This document shows positions 1 through 9,611 of a DNA stretch of 64,000 bases, one piece after another. Position 1 is the stretch's first letter. Every line of letters starts with the position of its first letter. Both the position numbers and the translations under genes were made by a program. The notes below the pieces were generated by a model that worked only from the letters and a program-made list of their open reading frames with translations, ran no database searches and had not been told where the DNA came from. The stretch lies in the NCBI RefSeq assembly GCF_004135385.1, contig NZ_CP035493.1:2356001-2420000 (forward strand). The letters run 5' to 3'. This DNA is from Xylanimonas protaetiae (GTDB lineage: Bacteria > Actinomycetota > Actinomycetes > Actinomycetales > Cellulomonadaceae).

Positions 1-246
1 GTGGTAGCCCTTGGCGATCCGGTCGGTCACGTGCGCGATGACGCGCCGCACGACGGCGAGGGCGACCACGCCCACGACCAGGACGATGATCACCTGGAGC
101 GGCCAGCCGGTGAACCACTCCCAGAAGTCGAACAGCTTCTCGCCCGTCTGGCCGACGATGCCGCCGCTCGGGCTGGGGTCGGGCGTCGACGCGGCGGCGA
201 GCCGGCGGAGCGGGTCGGTCAGGGTGAGCAGGGCAACGTCGGTCAC
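1..246 (-). CDS. MscS-type mechanosensitive channel, N-terminal part (cut by window edge)
   Basis: Reading leftward from a GTG at 246, the frame stays open to the window edge (82 codons). It begins MTDVALLTLTDPLRR, continues through a polar Pro/Ser/Gly linker, then an FWEWFTGWPLQ segment and a strongly hydrophobic helix (QVIIVLVVGVVALAVV, about residues 52-67) followed by a basic RRVIAHVTDRIAKG stretch. This arrangement is typical of the N-terminus of actinobacterial small-conductance mechanosensitive channels, which release solutes on osmotic down-shock. The pore and beta domain lie outside the window, so the family call rests on the first helix only. It is divergent from malQ. Confidence 0.5.
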   Translation of the reverse strand, partial: MTDVALLTLTDPLRRLAAASTPDPSPSGGIVGQTGEKLFDFWEWFTGWPLQVIIVLVVGVVALAVVRRVIAHVTDRIAKGYH

Positions 247-413
247 GCGTCCCACCGTAACGGCGGCACGTGAAGGCCCCGTGCCCGGCCCGCGACGTCC
301 TCGTGCCGTGACCGCGACCGCCCGCGACGACCCCGCGACGCCGCGCCGACCACAGCGCGTCCGCCGCAGGACGCCGTCGGGCTTCGCCGCTGGCCAGGTG
401 GCAAGATCGACCC

Positions 414-2573
414 GTGAGCCAGACCCCGCCGCCTGACGAGATCCCCGCCGAGCTGCTCGAGCTCGCGCATGTGCACGGGGTGCGCACCGAGTTCTACGGG
501 TTCGACGGGGGCGCCCAGCAGGTGCGCGCGTCCACGCTCGTCGCGGTGCTGGAGGCCCTGGGCGTCCCGGCGACGTCCCGCAACCAGGTGCAGATGTCCC
601 TCGCGCTCGCCCGCGACGACGAGTGGCGCCAGGCGCTGCCGCCCACCGTCGTCGTGCGCCAGGGCGTGGACGCGACCGTGCCGGTGCACGTGAACGACGG
701 CTCGGCCGTCCAGGTGTGGGTCGAGCTCGACGGCGCGGAGCCGCTCGCGGCCCGTCGCGGGCAGCGCGAGCGCCGCGACCTGACGCAGCGCGAGGTCTAC
801 GTCGAGCCGCGCATGGTGGACGGCCGCCGCACGGGCCGCGCCACGTTCGCCGTGCCCACCGACCTGCCGCTGGGCTGGCACACGCTCCACGCGACGTCCG
901 ACGGCGGGGAGGCGAAGACGACGCTCGTCGTGACGCCGCAGCGCCTGACGCTCGCGCCCGAGGTCGAGCAGAAGCAGGTCTGGGGCCTGCTCGTGCAGCT
1001 CTACTCGGTGCGCTCGCGCACCTCGTGGGGGCTGGGCGACCTCGCCGACCTCGCCGACATCGCCTGGCTGGCCGCGCACCGCGGCGGCGCCGACTTCGTG
1101 GCGGTCAACCCGCTCGCCGCGGCGGAGCCGACCGTGCCGATGACGCCGTCGCCGTACCTGCCCACCTCGCGCCGGTTCCTCAACCCGGTCTACGTCCGCG
1201 TCGAGGACATCCTCGAGACGGCGTACCTGTCGGCCGCCGACCGCTCGCTGGTCGAGTGGGCCGCCGACCCGGTGCGCGATCTGGCCACCGACCCCGGACC
1301 CATCGACCGTGACGCCGTCTGGGAGGCCAAGAAGGCCGCGCTCGAGGTCGTGTTCACCGCGCCCCGCCGCGCTGCCAGGCAGGCCGCGTACGAGGAGTTC
1401 GTCGCCGAGCAGGGCAAGGGCCTGCGCGACTACGCCACCTGGTGCGCGATCACCGAGCACCTCGCCGGCAAGGACTGGCCGCGCGAGCTGTCGACGCCCG
1501 ACGCGCCCGCCGTCGTCGCGCTGCGCGAACAGCTCGCCGAGCGCGTCGAGTTCCACACCTGGCTGCAGTGGGTGGCCGACGAGCAGAAGGCCGTCGCGCA
1601 GCGCACCGCGCGCGAGGCCGGCATGAAGATCGGCATCATGCACGACCTCGCCGTCGGCGTGCACCCCGAGGGGGCCGACGCCTGGGCCAACGGCGCCTAC
1701 CTGGCACGGGGCGTCGAGGTGGGCGCGCCGCCGGACATGTACAACCAGCAGGGGCAGAACTGGTCGCAGCCGCCGTGGAACCCGCGTGCGCTCGCCAAGG
1801 CCGGGTACGCCCCGTACCGCGACATGCTGCGCACCGTGCTCCGCTCGGCGGGGGCGCTGCGCGCCGACCACATCCTCGGCCTGTTCCGGTTGTGGTGGAT
1901 CCCGGGCGGCTCCAAGGCGTCCGCGGGCACGTACGTCGCCTACGACCACGAGGCGATGGTCGGCATCCTGTGCCTCGAGGCGCAGCGTGCCGGCGCCGTC
2001 GTCGTCGGCGAGGACCTGGGCGTGTTCGAGCCCTGGGTGCGCGACTACCTCGCCGACCGCGGCATCCTCGGCACCTCGGTACTGTGGTTCGAGCAGGAGA
2101 ACGGCGGGCCGCTGCCCCCCGAGAAGTACCGGCACCTGGCCATGGCGTCGGTGGGCACGCACGACATGCCGCCGACGGCGGGCTACCTCGCGGGCGAGCA
2201 CGTCGACCTGCGCGAGCGGCTCGGCCTGCTCACGGAGCCCGTCGAGGTCGTCCGCCGCCGCGCCCGCGAGGAGCGCGAGGTGTTCGTGCGCGCGCTCGTC
2301 GAGCGCGGGCTCGTCGGCGAGGACGCGTCCGAGCGGGAGATCGTCGAGGCCATGCACCGCTATCTGCGCCGGGCGCCGTCGGCCCTGTTCGGCGTGCAGC
2401 TCGTCGACATGGTCGGGGAGCGGCGCTCGCAGAACCAGCCCGGCACCGACCAGGAGTACCCGAACTGGAAGGTGCCGCTGGGCGACGCCAACGGCAACCC
2501 GATCCTGCTCGAGGACCTGTTCGAGTCCCAGCGCCTGCGCAGCCTGATCGCGGCGCTCAACGCCGACGCCTGA
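414..2573 (+). CDS. malQ: 4-alpha-glucanotransferase (amylomaltase)
   Basis: 719 aa. It transfers alpha-1,4-glucan segments between maltodextrins in the cytoplasm, in maltose and glycogen metabolism. The N-terminal 170 residues form the beta-rich extension seen in actinobacterial MalQ. The GH77 barrel follows, with SPYLPTSRRFLNPVYV from residue 246, nucleophile Asp485 in RADHILGL, acid/base Glu533 in VGEDLG and the third carboxylate Asp584 in THDMP. All catalytic residues are present and the length is normal for this subgroup. The GTG start at 414 gives MSQTPPPDEIPAEL. A strong convergent terminator with pepN follows. Confidence 0.95.
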   Translation: MSQTPPPDEIPAELLELAHVHGVRTEFYGFDGGAQQVRASTLVAVLEALGVPATSRNQVQMSLALARDDEWRQALPPTVVVRQGVDATVPVHVNDGSAVQVWVELDGAEPLAARRGQRERRDLTQREVYVEPRMVDGRRTGRATFAVPTDLPLGWHTLHATSDGGEAKTTLVVTPQRLTLAPEVEQKQVWGLLVQLYSVRSRTSWGLGDLADLADIAWLAAHRGGADFVAVNPLAAAEPTVPMTPSPYLPTSRRFLNPVYVRVEDILETAYLSAADRSLVEWAADPVRDLATDPGPIDRDAVWEAKKAALEVVFTAPRRAARQAAYEEFVAEQGKGLRDYATWCAITEHLAGKDWPRELSTPDAPAVVALREQLAERVEFHTWLQWVADEQKAVAQRTAREAGMKIGIMHDLAVGVHPEGADAWANGAYLARGVEVGAPPDMYNQQGQNWSQPPWNPRALAKAGYAPYRDMLRTVLRSAGALRADHILGLFRLWWIPGGSKASAGTYVAYDHEAMVGILCLEAQRAGAVVVGEDLGVFEPWVRDYLADRGILGTSVLWFEQENGGPLPPEKYRHLAMASVGTHDMPPTAGYLAGEHVDLRERLGLLTEPVEVVRRRAREEREVFVRALVERGLVGEDASEREIVEAMHRYLRRAPSALFGVQLVDMVGERRSQNQPGTDQEYPNWKVPLGDANGNPILLEDLFESQRLRSLIAALNADA

Positions 2574-2598
2574 CGCCGGCGGCCGGCCGACGACGGCG

Positions 2599-2640
2599 AA
2601 AGGCCCCGCCCCCTGGAACCGTCCAGGAGGCGGGGCCTTC
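2599..2640. terminator. Bidirectional terminator between malQ and pepN
   Basis: AAGGCCCCGCC and GGCGGGGCCTT form the stem base; CCTGGA pairs with TCCAGG to extend it, with a four-base loop. It sits between the convergent ends of malQ (2573) and pepN (2653), so it can serve both strands. Confidence 0.8.
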
Positions 2641-2652
2641 GCCGTCGGGCGG

Positions 2653-5241
2653 TCAGCGTGCCGCGTCGACCGCCTGGGCCGTCAGCGCCCGCTCGGTGTC
2701 CGCGAGGCTCTCGACGACCATGCGGCGCAGCGACGGGGCCGCGTCCGGGTGGGCGTCCAGCCACCCGCGCACCGCGTCGCGCAGCTCGGCCGTCGCGACG
2801 GGGAGCGGGTAGAGGCCCTCGATGAGCTCCTCCGACATCTGGTACGAGCGCGACTCCCAGATCGGCAGCAGCGCGTCGACGTACCGGCCGACGAGCGGCG
2901 CGAGGACGGCCGGGTCGGTCACCCGGCGGAAGCCCGTCGCGGTCGCGCGGATGATCGCGTTGGGCACGTCCTCGACGTCCACGATCGACGCGAAGGCGGC
3001 CTCCTTGTCGGCCGTCGTCGGCTTCGACGCGCGCACGCGCGCGGCGGCCTGACGGCCGTTCGCCGTGTCGTCCGCGGCGACGGCGGCGTCGATCTCGGCG
3101 TCCCCCGCCGCGCCGAGCGCGACCAGGCCCTGGAGCAGGTCCCAGCGCAGGTCGGTGTCGACCTCGCGGCCCGCCAGCACCACCTCGCCGGACAGGAGCC
3201 CGGCCAGCGGGGCCACGTGCTCCGGCCCCGACGCGAGCGCCGAGAAGGCGCGCACGAGCTGGAGCTGGAGGTCCGAGCCGGGCGCCGCCGCGGTGGCGAG
3301 GCCCCACACGGCGTCGGCGGCCCGCGTGGTCTGCGCCGCCCGGAGCTCCGGGTCGGCGTAGATCCCGGCCGCCGTGCCGAGCTGGCCCAGCACCATCGTC
3401 ACGGTCGTCGACTCGGTCTCGGCCGAGACGTTGTTCAGCACCAGGTCCACGAACGACGACGCCGGGGCCTCGCCGTCGCGCACCGCGTCCCACGCGGAGC
3501 CCCAGATGACGCCGCGGGTCAGCGAGTCGCTGATCTTCGCCAGGTTCGCGACGGCGAACGCGAGCGAGTCGGCGTCGAGGCGCACCTTGGCGAAGGCCAG
3601 GTCGTCGTCGTTGAGCAGGACGAGGCCGGGGCGCTGCGTCCCCACGAGCTCGGGCACCGCGGTGACCGGGCCGTCGACGTCGACGATCACCTGGTGCGTG
3701 CGCACCACGGCGCCGGCGGCGTCGAGCGAGTAGTAGCCGATGCCCAGGCGGTGCGGGCGCAGCGTCGGGTGGTCGGCGGGGGCGGTCTGGTGGATCTCGA
3801 ACGACTCGACCGTGCCGTCCGCGGCGACCGTGATCGACGGGGTGAGCGTGTTCGTGCCGGCCGTCTCCAGCCAGGCCGCGCTCCACGCCTCGAGGTCGCG
3901 GCCGCTCGTGGCCTCGAGCTCGACGAGCAGGTCGCGCAGCACGGTGTTGCCGAACGCGTGCTTGCGGAAATAGCGCGCGAGGCCCTTCATGAACTGCTCG
4001 CGGCCCACCCACGCGTAGAGCTGCTTGAGCACCGAGGCGCCCTTGGCGTACGTGATGCCGTCGAAGTTCGTGTAGACGTCCTCGAGGTCGCGGATCTCGG
4101 CGACGATCGGGTGCGTCGACGGCAGGGCGTCCTGCCGGTAGGCCCACGTCTTCTCCGACGCCGCGAACGTCGTCCAGCCCTCGGTCCACTCGGTGGCCTC
4201 GGCCGTGGCGAGCGTGGAGGCGAACTCCGCGAACGACTCGTTGAGCCACAGGTCGTTCCACCACTTCATGGTGACCAGGTCGCCGAACCACATGTGCGCG
4301 AGCTCGTGCAGGATCGTCACGACGCGGCGCTCCTTGCGCCCGTCCGGCACCGACCCGCGGAACACGTACGCCTCGGTGAACGTGACACAGCCCGGGTTCT
4401 CCATCGCGCCCATGTTGTACTCGGGCACGAAGAGCTGGTCGTACTTGTCGAACGGGTACGGGTACTCGAACGCCTCCTCGTAGAAGGCGAAGCCCTTGCG
4501 CGTGATGTCGACGATGTAGCCGGCGTCCAGGTACTGCGACAGCGACTGGCGGCAGAACACGCCCAGCGGGATCTCGCGCCCGTCCGTGGAGGTCAGCGAG
4601 TCGCGCACGACGGCGTAGGGGCCCGCGACGAGCGCCACGAGGTAGGTGGACAGGCGCGGCGTCGGCTCGAAGGTCCACGTCGCGGTCGCCTCGGCGTCCT
4701 TGCCCTCGACCACGACGACGGTGCCGGCCTCGGCGACGGGCTCCGGCGTCGGCTGGTTCGACACGACCTCCCAGCGCGCGGGGGCGGTCACGGTGACCTG
4801 GTAGGTCGCCTTGAGGTCCGGCTGCTCGAACGTCGCGAAGACGCGGCGCGCGTCGGGCACCTCGAACTGCGTGTACAGGTACACCTCGCCGTCGACCGGG
4901 TCGACGAAGCGGTGCAAGCCCTCGCCCGTGTTGGTGTAGGCGCAGTCCGCGACGACGACGACCTCGTTCTCGGCCGCCAGGTCCTCAAGCGCGATCCGCG
5001 AGTCGGCGAAGACGGCCGCCGGGTCCAGGTCGACGCCGTTGAGGGTCACGGACCGGACCGTCGGGGCCACCAGGTCGAGGAACGTCGAGGCGCCCTCGGT
5101 GCCGCTGAAGCGGATCGTCGTCGTCGACGCGAAGGTGGTCGGGCCGGTGGTCAGGTCGAGCGCGATGGCGTACGACTCGACGGCGGTCACGGCGGCGGCG
5201 CGCTCGATCGCCTCGGCGCGGGTCAGGTTCTGTCCGGGCAC
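2653..5241 (-). CDS. pepN: Aminopeptidase N (M1 family zinc metallopeptidase)
   Basis: 862 aa, cytoplasmic. It removes N-terminal residues from peptides. The exopeptidase signature GAMEN is at about residue 277 and the zinc site HELAHMWFGD at about residue 312, with the third ligand Glu in NESFAEF about 20 residues later. The long alpha-helical C-terminal domain (ERAP1-like) completes the actinobacterial PepN form. The GTG start at 5241 gives MPGQNLTRAEA, the usual N-terminus for the group. No signal peptide is visible. Monocistronic; it ends on the terminator shared with malQ. Confidence 0.95.
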   Translation of the reverse strand: MPGQNLTRAEAIERAAAVTAVESYAIALDLTTGPTTFASTTTIRFSGTEGASTFLDLVAPTVRSVTLNGVDLDPAAVFADSRIALEDLAAENEVVVVADCAYTNTGEGLHRFVDPVDGEVYLYTQFEVPDARRVFATFEQPDLKATYQVTVTAPARWEVVSNQPTPEPVAEAGTVVVVEGKDAEATATWTFEPTPRLSTYLVALVAGPYAVVRDSLTSTDGREIPLGVFCRQSLSQYLDAGYIVDITRKGFAFYEEAFEYPYPFDKYDQLFVPEYNMGAMENPGCVTFTEAYVFRGSVPDGRKERRVVTILHELAHMWFGDLVTMKWWNDLWLNESFAEFASTLATAEATEWTEGWTTFAASEKTWAYRQDALPSTHPIVAEIRDLEDVYTNFDGITYAKGASVLKQLYAWVGREQFMKGLARYFRKHAFGNTVLRDLLVELEATSGRDLEAWSAAWLETAGTNTLTPSITVAADGTVESFEIHQTAPADHPTLRPHRLGIGYYSLDAAGAVVRTHQVIVDVDGPVTAVPELVGTQRPGLVLLNDDDLAFAKVRLDADSLAFAVANLAKISDSLTRGVIWGSAWDAVRDGEAPASSFVDLVLNNVSAETESTTVTMVLGQLGTAAGIYADPELRAAQTTRAADAVWGLATAAAPGSDLQLQLVRAFSALASGPEHVAPLAGLLSGEVVLAGREVDTDLRWDLLQGLVALGAAGDAEIDAAVAADDTANGRQAAARVRASKPTTADKEAAFASIVDVEDVPNAIIRATATGFRRVTDPAVLAPLVGRYVDALLPIWESRSYQMSEELIEGLYPLPVATAELRDAVRGWLDAHPDAAPSLRRMVVESLADTERALTAQAVDAAR

Positions 5242-5504
5242 GGGTTCTCCCTTGGCTGGCTTCGCGGGCAGGTGCCCGCTGGTGCGGCATCACGGGGCCG
5301 ACTGCGTGGCCCCCGGGCGATCCTCTCACCGTCGCCTTGGGGAAACACCGGGTGACGTCTCCCGCCAGGCTGGTCACGGGTGTGCGGTCGGGCGTCATTC
5401 GACTCACCCGGGTGAACCGTGGCATCCTGCCGGGTGCGCTGCCGCGCTACCCCGGGTGCCCGGTTTGTCCGATGCGCCCGGTCCACGCTCGGAGGGAGTA
5501 CCGC

Positions 5505-6964
5505 ATGTCCAGCCCGCACACCCCGGGCTCCGTGCCACCGCCGCCCCCGCCGCCGGACCCCTCCCAGGGTCCCGCGGAGGCTGCCCCGCGCCGTGCGCCC
5601 TCGCACGACGACACCCCGACCGCGCCCTTCACGCCGTTCACGACGGGGGTGATGCCGGCCGTCCCGCCCGCGTCGCCGCCGGACGGCGCGACGCCGGCCG
5701 CCCCGACGTCGCCCGCCCCGACGTCGCCCGCCCCGACGTCGGACGGCGCGACGCAGGTCGTGCCGCCCGCCCCGGCGTCGGCGGTCCCGGCCGCCTCGCC
5801 GCACGCGCCGGTCCCGCCCGCGCCGCAGGCCCCGGCGCCGCACGCCGCTGCCCAGCACGCCCCGTCCCGCCCGCCCCGGACGTGCCGGCGGGCCCCCCGG
5901 TGCGGCACGCGACGGTCGCGCCCACGGCGGCACCCGGCGCCGCGCCCGTCGCGCCGGCCCCGCAGGCTCCCGCCCGGGTGCAGCGCATCTCGGCCGCGCA
6001 GCGCATGGCGCGCAGCACGGCCCCGACGTCGCCGTTCGCCGCCGCCGCACCGCAGCCCGCCCCGCCGATGCCGCGCACCGGGATCCCGCTCCAGCAGGTC
6101 GCGGCGCCCGAGCAGGGCGACTGGTTCGCGCAGGCCGCGGCGCAGCAGGCGGCTGCCGCCGCCCCGCAGCCCGCCGCGCCGTCGTACGCCCCGCTGTACG
6201 TCCAGCAGGCCTACGGTCAGCCGCCGCCGGCGCCCGCCGCGCAGCAGTACCCGGCGGCGCAGGCGTACCCGCCGGCCGGATACGCGCCCCCCGGGCAGTC
6301 CTACCCAGGGCAGTCCTACCCAGGGCAGTCCTACCCAGGGCAGTCCTACCCAGGGCAGTCCTACCCAGGGCAGCCCGCTCCGGCGCCGGCGGAGGCCCCC
6401 TACGCCGGCTCCGCCCCGGAGGCGCCCGCCCGCCGCAAGCCCACGCCGGGCATGGTCGCGCTCACCGCGTTCGTCGCGGTGCTGCTCGTCGGCGCGGGCG
6501 TGCTCGCGGTCAACCTGTTCCGCGGCGGTCAGCCCGCCGACGAGGCGGACGGCCCGACGGCGGTGTCACGGTCCACGACGTCGCCGGAGCCCTCGGCGGC
6601 GCCCGCGCAGGTCCTGGCGGAGTTCGCCTCGCCGACCGGCAACATCGTCTGCCAGATCACCACGGACGCGGCCACCTGCTCGATCGCGACGCTCAACCAG
6701 CAGCCCGCGCCGGTCGAGGGCTGCGACGGGACCGTCGGCTACCGCGTCACGATGGCCGCGGAGACGGGCGAGGTGACGCTGCCGTGCGTCCCCGCCGACC
6801 AGCAGCCGCAGCCCGCCGCGCCCGGCGCGCAGGTGCTCGCGTATGACCAGACGATCACGCAGGGCACGTTCACCTGCACGTCGGCCAACACGGGCATGAG
6901 CTGCAAGGACGACCAGACCGGCAAGGGCTTCTCGATCAAGAAGGCCGGCATCGGGACGTTCTGA
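5505..6964 (+). pseudogene. Pro-rich single-pass membrane protein, frameshifted
   Basis: ATG at 5505 behind GGAGGGAG opens a Pro/Ala/Thr-rich frame (MSSPHTPGSVPPPPPPP). This frame leaves sense at about 5860. The frame shifted by one base continues without a break: VPPAPDVPAGPPVRH, a (GQSYP)5 repeat, a single transmembrane helix (MVALTAFVAVLLVGAGVLAV), then an extracytoplasmic domain with four Cys residues ending at 6964. One missing base in the GC stretch around 5858-5866 restores a product of about 486 aa. This may be a sequencing error rather than decay. The C-terminal domain resembles small secreted-side domains of actinobacterial DUF proteins, with no function assigned. A cytoplasmic Pro-rich tail is common in cell-envelope proteins. 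Confidence 0.7.
6293..6367 (+). repeat. 15-bp tandem repeat, five perfect units
   Basis: The unit GGGCAGTCCTACCCA occurs five times without a mismatch and encodes GQSYP repeats in the cytoplasmic Pro-rich region. A partial sixth copy follows. The in-frame unit length allows length variation without frame loss. Confidence 0.9.
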
Positions 6965-6998
6965 CCGACCGCCCCGGCGTCGGGACGCTCGTCGTTCC

Positions 6999-7039
6999 CG
7001 CGGTCGCGGGACCCAGGAACCCCGGGTCCCGCGACCGCG
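6999..7039. terminator. Bidirectional terminator, 16-bp perfect stem
   Basis: CGCGGTCGCGGGACCC pairs with GGGTCCCGCGACCGCG around a nine-base loop. It lies between the convergent Pro-rich membrane protein gene and the M13 peptidase gene. Confidence 0.75.
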
Positions 7040-7055
7040 CAGGACGGCGGCGCGC

Positions 7056-9056
7056 CTACCAGATGCGGACGCGGTCCTCGGGCGCCAGCCAGAGGCCGTC
7101 GCCCTCGGCCACCCCGTAGGTCTCGTGGAACTCGTCCACGTTGCGCACGATGCCGTTGCAGCGGAACTCGTTGGGGGAGTGCGGGTCGGTGGCGATCCGG
7201 CGCTGCACCTCCTCGTCGCGGCCCTTGGCCTGCCACACCTGCGCCCAGCCGAGGAACACGCGCTCCAGGCCGGTGAGCCCGTCGACGACGGGAGCGTCGT
7301 CGAGCGACCCGCCCAGCGCGATCCGGTAGGCCTTGAGCGCGATCGACAGGCCGCCCAGGTCGCCGATGTTCTCGCCGATCGTCAGGCTGCCGTTGACGTG
7401 TGCGCCGTCGGGGCCGAGCTGGAGAGGGACGAACGCGTCGTACTGGGCGATGAGGGCGCCGGTGCGCTTCTCGAACTCCTCGCGGTCCGCCGGCGTCCAC
7501 CAGTCCTCGAGCCGGCCGTCGCCGTCGTACTTGGAGCCCTGGTCGTCGAAGCCGTGGCCGATCTCGTGCCCGATGACGCCGCCGATGCCGCCGTAGTTCA
7601 CGGCGTCGTCGGCCTCCGGGTCGAAGAACGGGGGCTGGAGGATCGCGGCCGGGAAGACGATCTCGTTCATGCCCGGGTTGTAGTACGCGTTGACGGTCTG
7701 AGGGGTCATGAACCACTCGTCGCGGTCGAGCGGCTTGCCCACCTTGTTCAGCTCGTGGTCCAGGTCGAACGCGTTGGAGCGGCGCACGTTCCCGACGACG
7801 TCGCCCGCGTCGACGACCAGCGCGGAGTAGTCGCGCCACGTGACCGGGTAGCCGATCTTGGGCGTGAACTTCTCGAGCTTGGCCAGGGCCTTCGCCTTGG
7901 TCTCGGCGGTCATCCAGTCCAGGCCCTCGATGGACTCGCGGTACGCGGCCACGAGGTTGGCGACGAGCTCGTCCATCTTCGCCTTGTGGGCGGGCGGGAA
8001 GTGGCGGGCGACGTACTGCTCGCCCACGGCCTCGCCCAGCGCTCCCTCCACGAGGGCGACGCCGCGCTTCCAGCGCTCGCGCACCTCCTGCGCACCCGAG
8101 AGCGTGCGGCCGTAGAAGTCGAAGTTCGCCTCGACGATCTCGGCCGTGAGGTACGGGGCGCGGGCCGTGACCAGGCGGTAGGCCGCCCAGGCCTGCCAGT
8201 CGGCGAGCGGTTCCGACTGCCACAGCGCGGCCAGCCCCTCGGCGTACGAGGGCTCGCGCACCACGAGCGCGTCCAGGGCGCCCGCGGGGGCGCCGAGCGC
8301 GGTCGCCCACGTCTGCCAGTCGAAGCCGGGCGCACGCGTCGCCAGCTCGGCGAGCGTCGTCGGGTTGTACGTCAGCGTCGCGTCCCGGTCCTTGACGACG
8401 TCCCAGTGGTGGGCCGCCAGCCTGGTCTCGAGCGCGACGACGCGGGCCGCGGCCTCGTCGGCGTCGACGCCGAGCACGTCGGTGGCGCCGCCCAGGCGCA
8501 GCATGCGAGCCACGTGCGGCGTGTACTTCTCGCGCAGCGGCGCGTACTGGTCCTCGCGGTAGTACGCCTCGTCCGGCAGGCCGAGGCCCGACTGGTACAG
8601 GTAGACGCGGTACTGCTCGGGGTCCGCGGCGTCGTTGTCGACGTAGAAGCCGACGACGCCGCCGCCGCCCGTGCGCTGCAGCGCGCCCAGCACGCCCGTC
8701 AGCTCGGCCTGCGACGTCGCGCCCGCGACGAGTGCGAGGTCCGCGGCGAGCGGCGTGGTGCCGAGGGACTCGATGCGCTCGGTGTCCATGAAGGCCGAGT
8801 ACAGGTCGCCGATCTTCGCCGCCGTGGTGCCGGGCTCCGTGTCCGACGCCGCCGCGAGGTCCGTGATGACGTCGCGCACGCGCTCCTCGGACAGGTCGCG
8901 CAGCTTCATGAACGCGCCGTCCATCGCACGGTCGGCGGGGATCTCGTGCGTCGCGATCCAGGTGCCGTTCACGTGCCGGTACAGGTCGTCCTGCGGACGG
9001 GTGGCAGGGTCCAGGGCGTCGGTGTCGATGCCGGACCGCAGAGCTTCGGTGGTCAT
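7056..9056 (-). CDS. M13 family (PepO/neprilysin-type) metallopeptidase
   Basis: 666 aa. A zinc endopeptidase of the neprilysin family that acts on short peptides. The helical N-terminal domain is followed by the conserved NAYYNPGMNEIVFPAAILQ block, the zinc motif HEIGH at residues 497-501 in VIGHEIGHGFDDQG, and the third ligand region ENIGDLGG near residue 560. It ends with the family's FRCNG...F and a Trp terminus (VRIW). There is no signal peptide or membrane anchor, so the product should be cytoplasmic, as in other actinobacterial members. The ATG at 9056 (MTTEALRSGIDTD) is the best start. Confidence 0.92.
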   Translation of the reverse strand: MTTEALRSGIDTDALDPATRPQDDLYRHVNGTWIATHEIPADRAMDGAFMKLRDLSEERVRDVITDLAAASDTEPGTTAAKIGDLYSAFMDTERIESLGTTPLAADLALVAGATSQAELTGVLGALQRTGGGGVVGFYVDNDAADPEQYRVYLYQSGLGLPDEAYYREDQYAPLREKYTPHVARMLRLGGATDVLGVDADEAAARVVALETRLAAHHWDVVKDRDATLTYNPTTLAELATRAPGFDWQTWATALGAPAGALDALVVREPSYAEGLAALWQSEPLADWQAWAAYRLVTARAPYLTAEIVEANFDFYGRTLSGAQEVRERWKRGVALVEGALGEAVGEQYVARHFPPAHKAKMDELVANLVAAYRESIEGLDWMTAETKAKALAKLEKFTPKIGYPVTWRDYSALVVDAGDVVGNVRRSNAFDLDHELNKVGKPLDRDEWFMTPQTVNAYYNPGMNEIVFPAAILQPPFFDPEADDAVNYGGIGGVIGHEIGHGFDDQGSKYDGDGRLEDWWTPADREEFEKRTGALIAQYDAFVPLQLGPDGAHVNGSLTIGENIGDLGGLSIALKAYRIALGGSLDDAPVVDGLTGLERVFLGWAQVWQAKGRDEEVQRRIATDPHSPNEFRCNGIVRNVDEFHETYGVAEGDGLWLAPEDRVRIW

Positions 9057-9137
9057 GGCCGCCACCTTACGGGCGCATCGTCTCGCACGGGCGGCCCGTG
9101 GGAGCAGCGCGTCGCCGACGTGGGCCAGAATGAGGCC

Positions 9138-9596
9138 ATGCGTCTTCACATCGGCACCGACCACGCCGGATTCGAGCTCAAGAACACCCTCGTCGAGCAT
9201 CTGCGCTCCGAGGGCCACGACGTCGTCGACCACGGCGCGCACGTCTACGACGCGCTCGACGACTACCCGGCGTTCTGCATCTCCGCGGCCGAGGCCGTCG
9301 TCGCGGAGCCCGGCTCGCTCGGCATCGTCATCGGCGGCTCCGGCAACGGCGAGCAGCTCGCCGCCAACCGCGTCACCGGCATCCGCGCCATCCTCGCCTG
9401 GTCGGTCGAGACGGCGAAGCTCGGCCGCCAGCACAACGACGCCAACGTCATCTCCGTCGGCGGGCGCATGCACACCGTCGAGGAGGCCACGGCGATCGTC
9501 GAGGCGTTCCTCGCCGAGCCGTTCTCCGGCGACGAGCGCCACCAGCGCCGCATCGACCAGATGTCGGCGTACGAGGCCCAGCGCGACGCGCGTTGA
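9138..9596 (+). CDS. rpiB: Ribose-5-phosphate isomerase B
   Basis: 152 aa. It interconverts ribose-5-phosphate and ribulose-5-phosphate in the non-oxidative pentose phosphate pathway. It begins MRLHIGTDHAGFELKN and carries GGSGNGEQLAANR at about residues 66-78. The catalytic position has Ser/Glu, as in the mycobacterial RpiB class, rather than the Cys of the E. coli enzyme. The NRVTGIRA phosphate-binding block is intact. The gene is followed within 15 bases by the glycosylase gene, probably co-transcribed. Confidence 0.93.
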   Translation: MRLHIGTDHAGFELKNTLVEHLRSEGHDVVDHGAHVYDALDDYPAFCISAAEAVVAEPGSLGIVIGGSGNGEQLAANRVTGIRAILAWSVETAKLGRQHNDANVISVGGRMHTVEEATAIVEAFLAEPFSGDERHQRRIDQMSAYEAQRDAR

Positions 9597-9611
9597 CCCA
9601 GGTCTGACGAC

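Noticed and set aside
2749-5355. A long rightward frame opposite pepN
   Set aside because: Antisense composition; pepN has all its catalytic motifs on the other strand.
7125-9137. A long rightward frame opposite the M13 peptidase gene, ahead of rpiB
   Set aside because: Arg/Val-rich antisense of a well-conserved gene, without motifs. The real product of the frame starts only at the rpiB ATG (9138).
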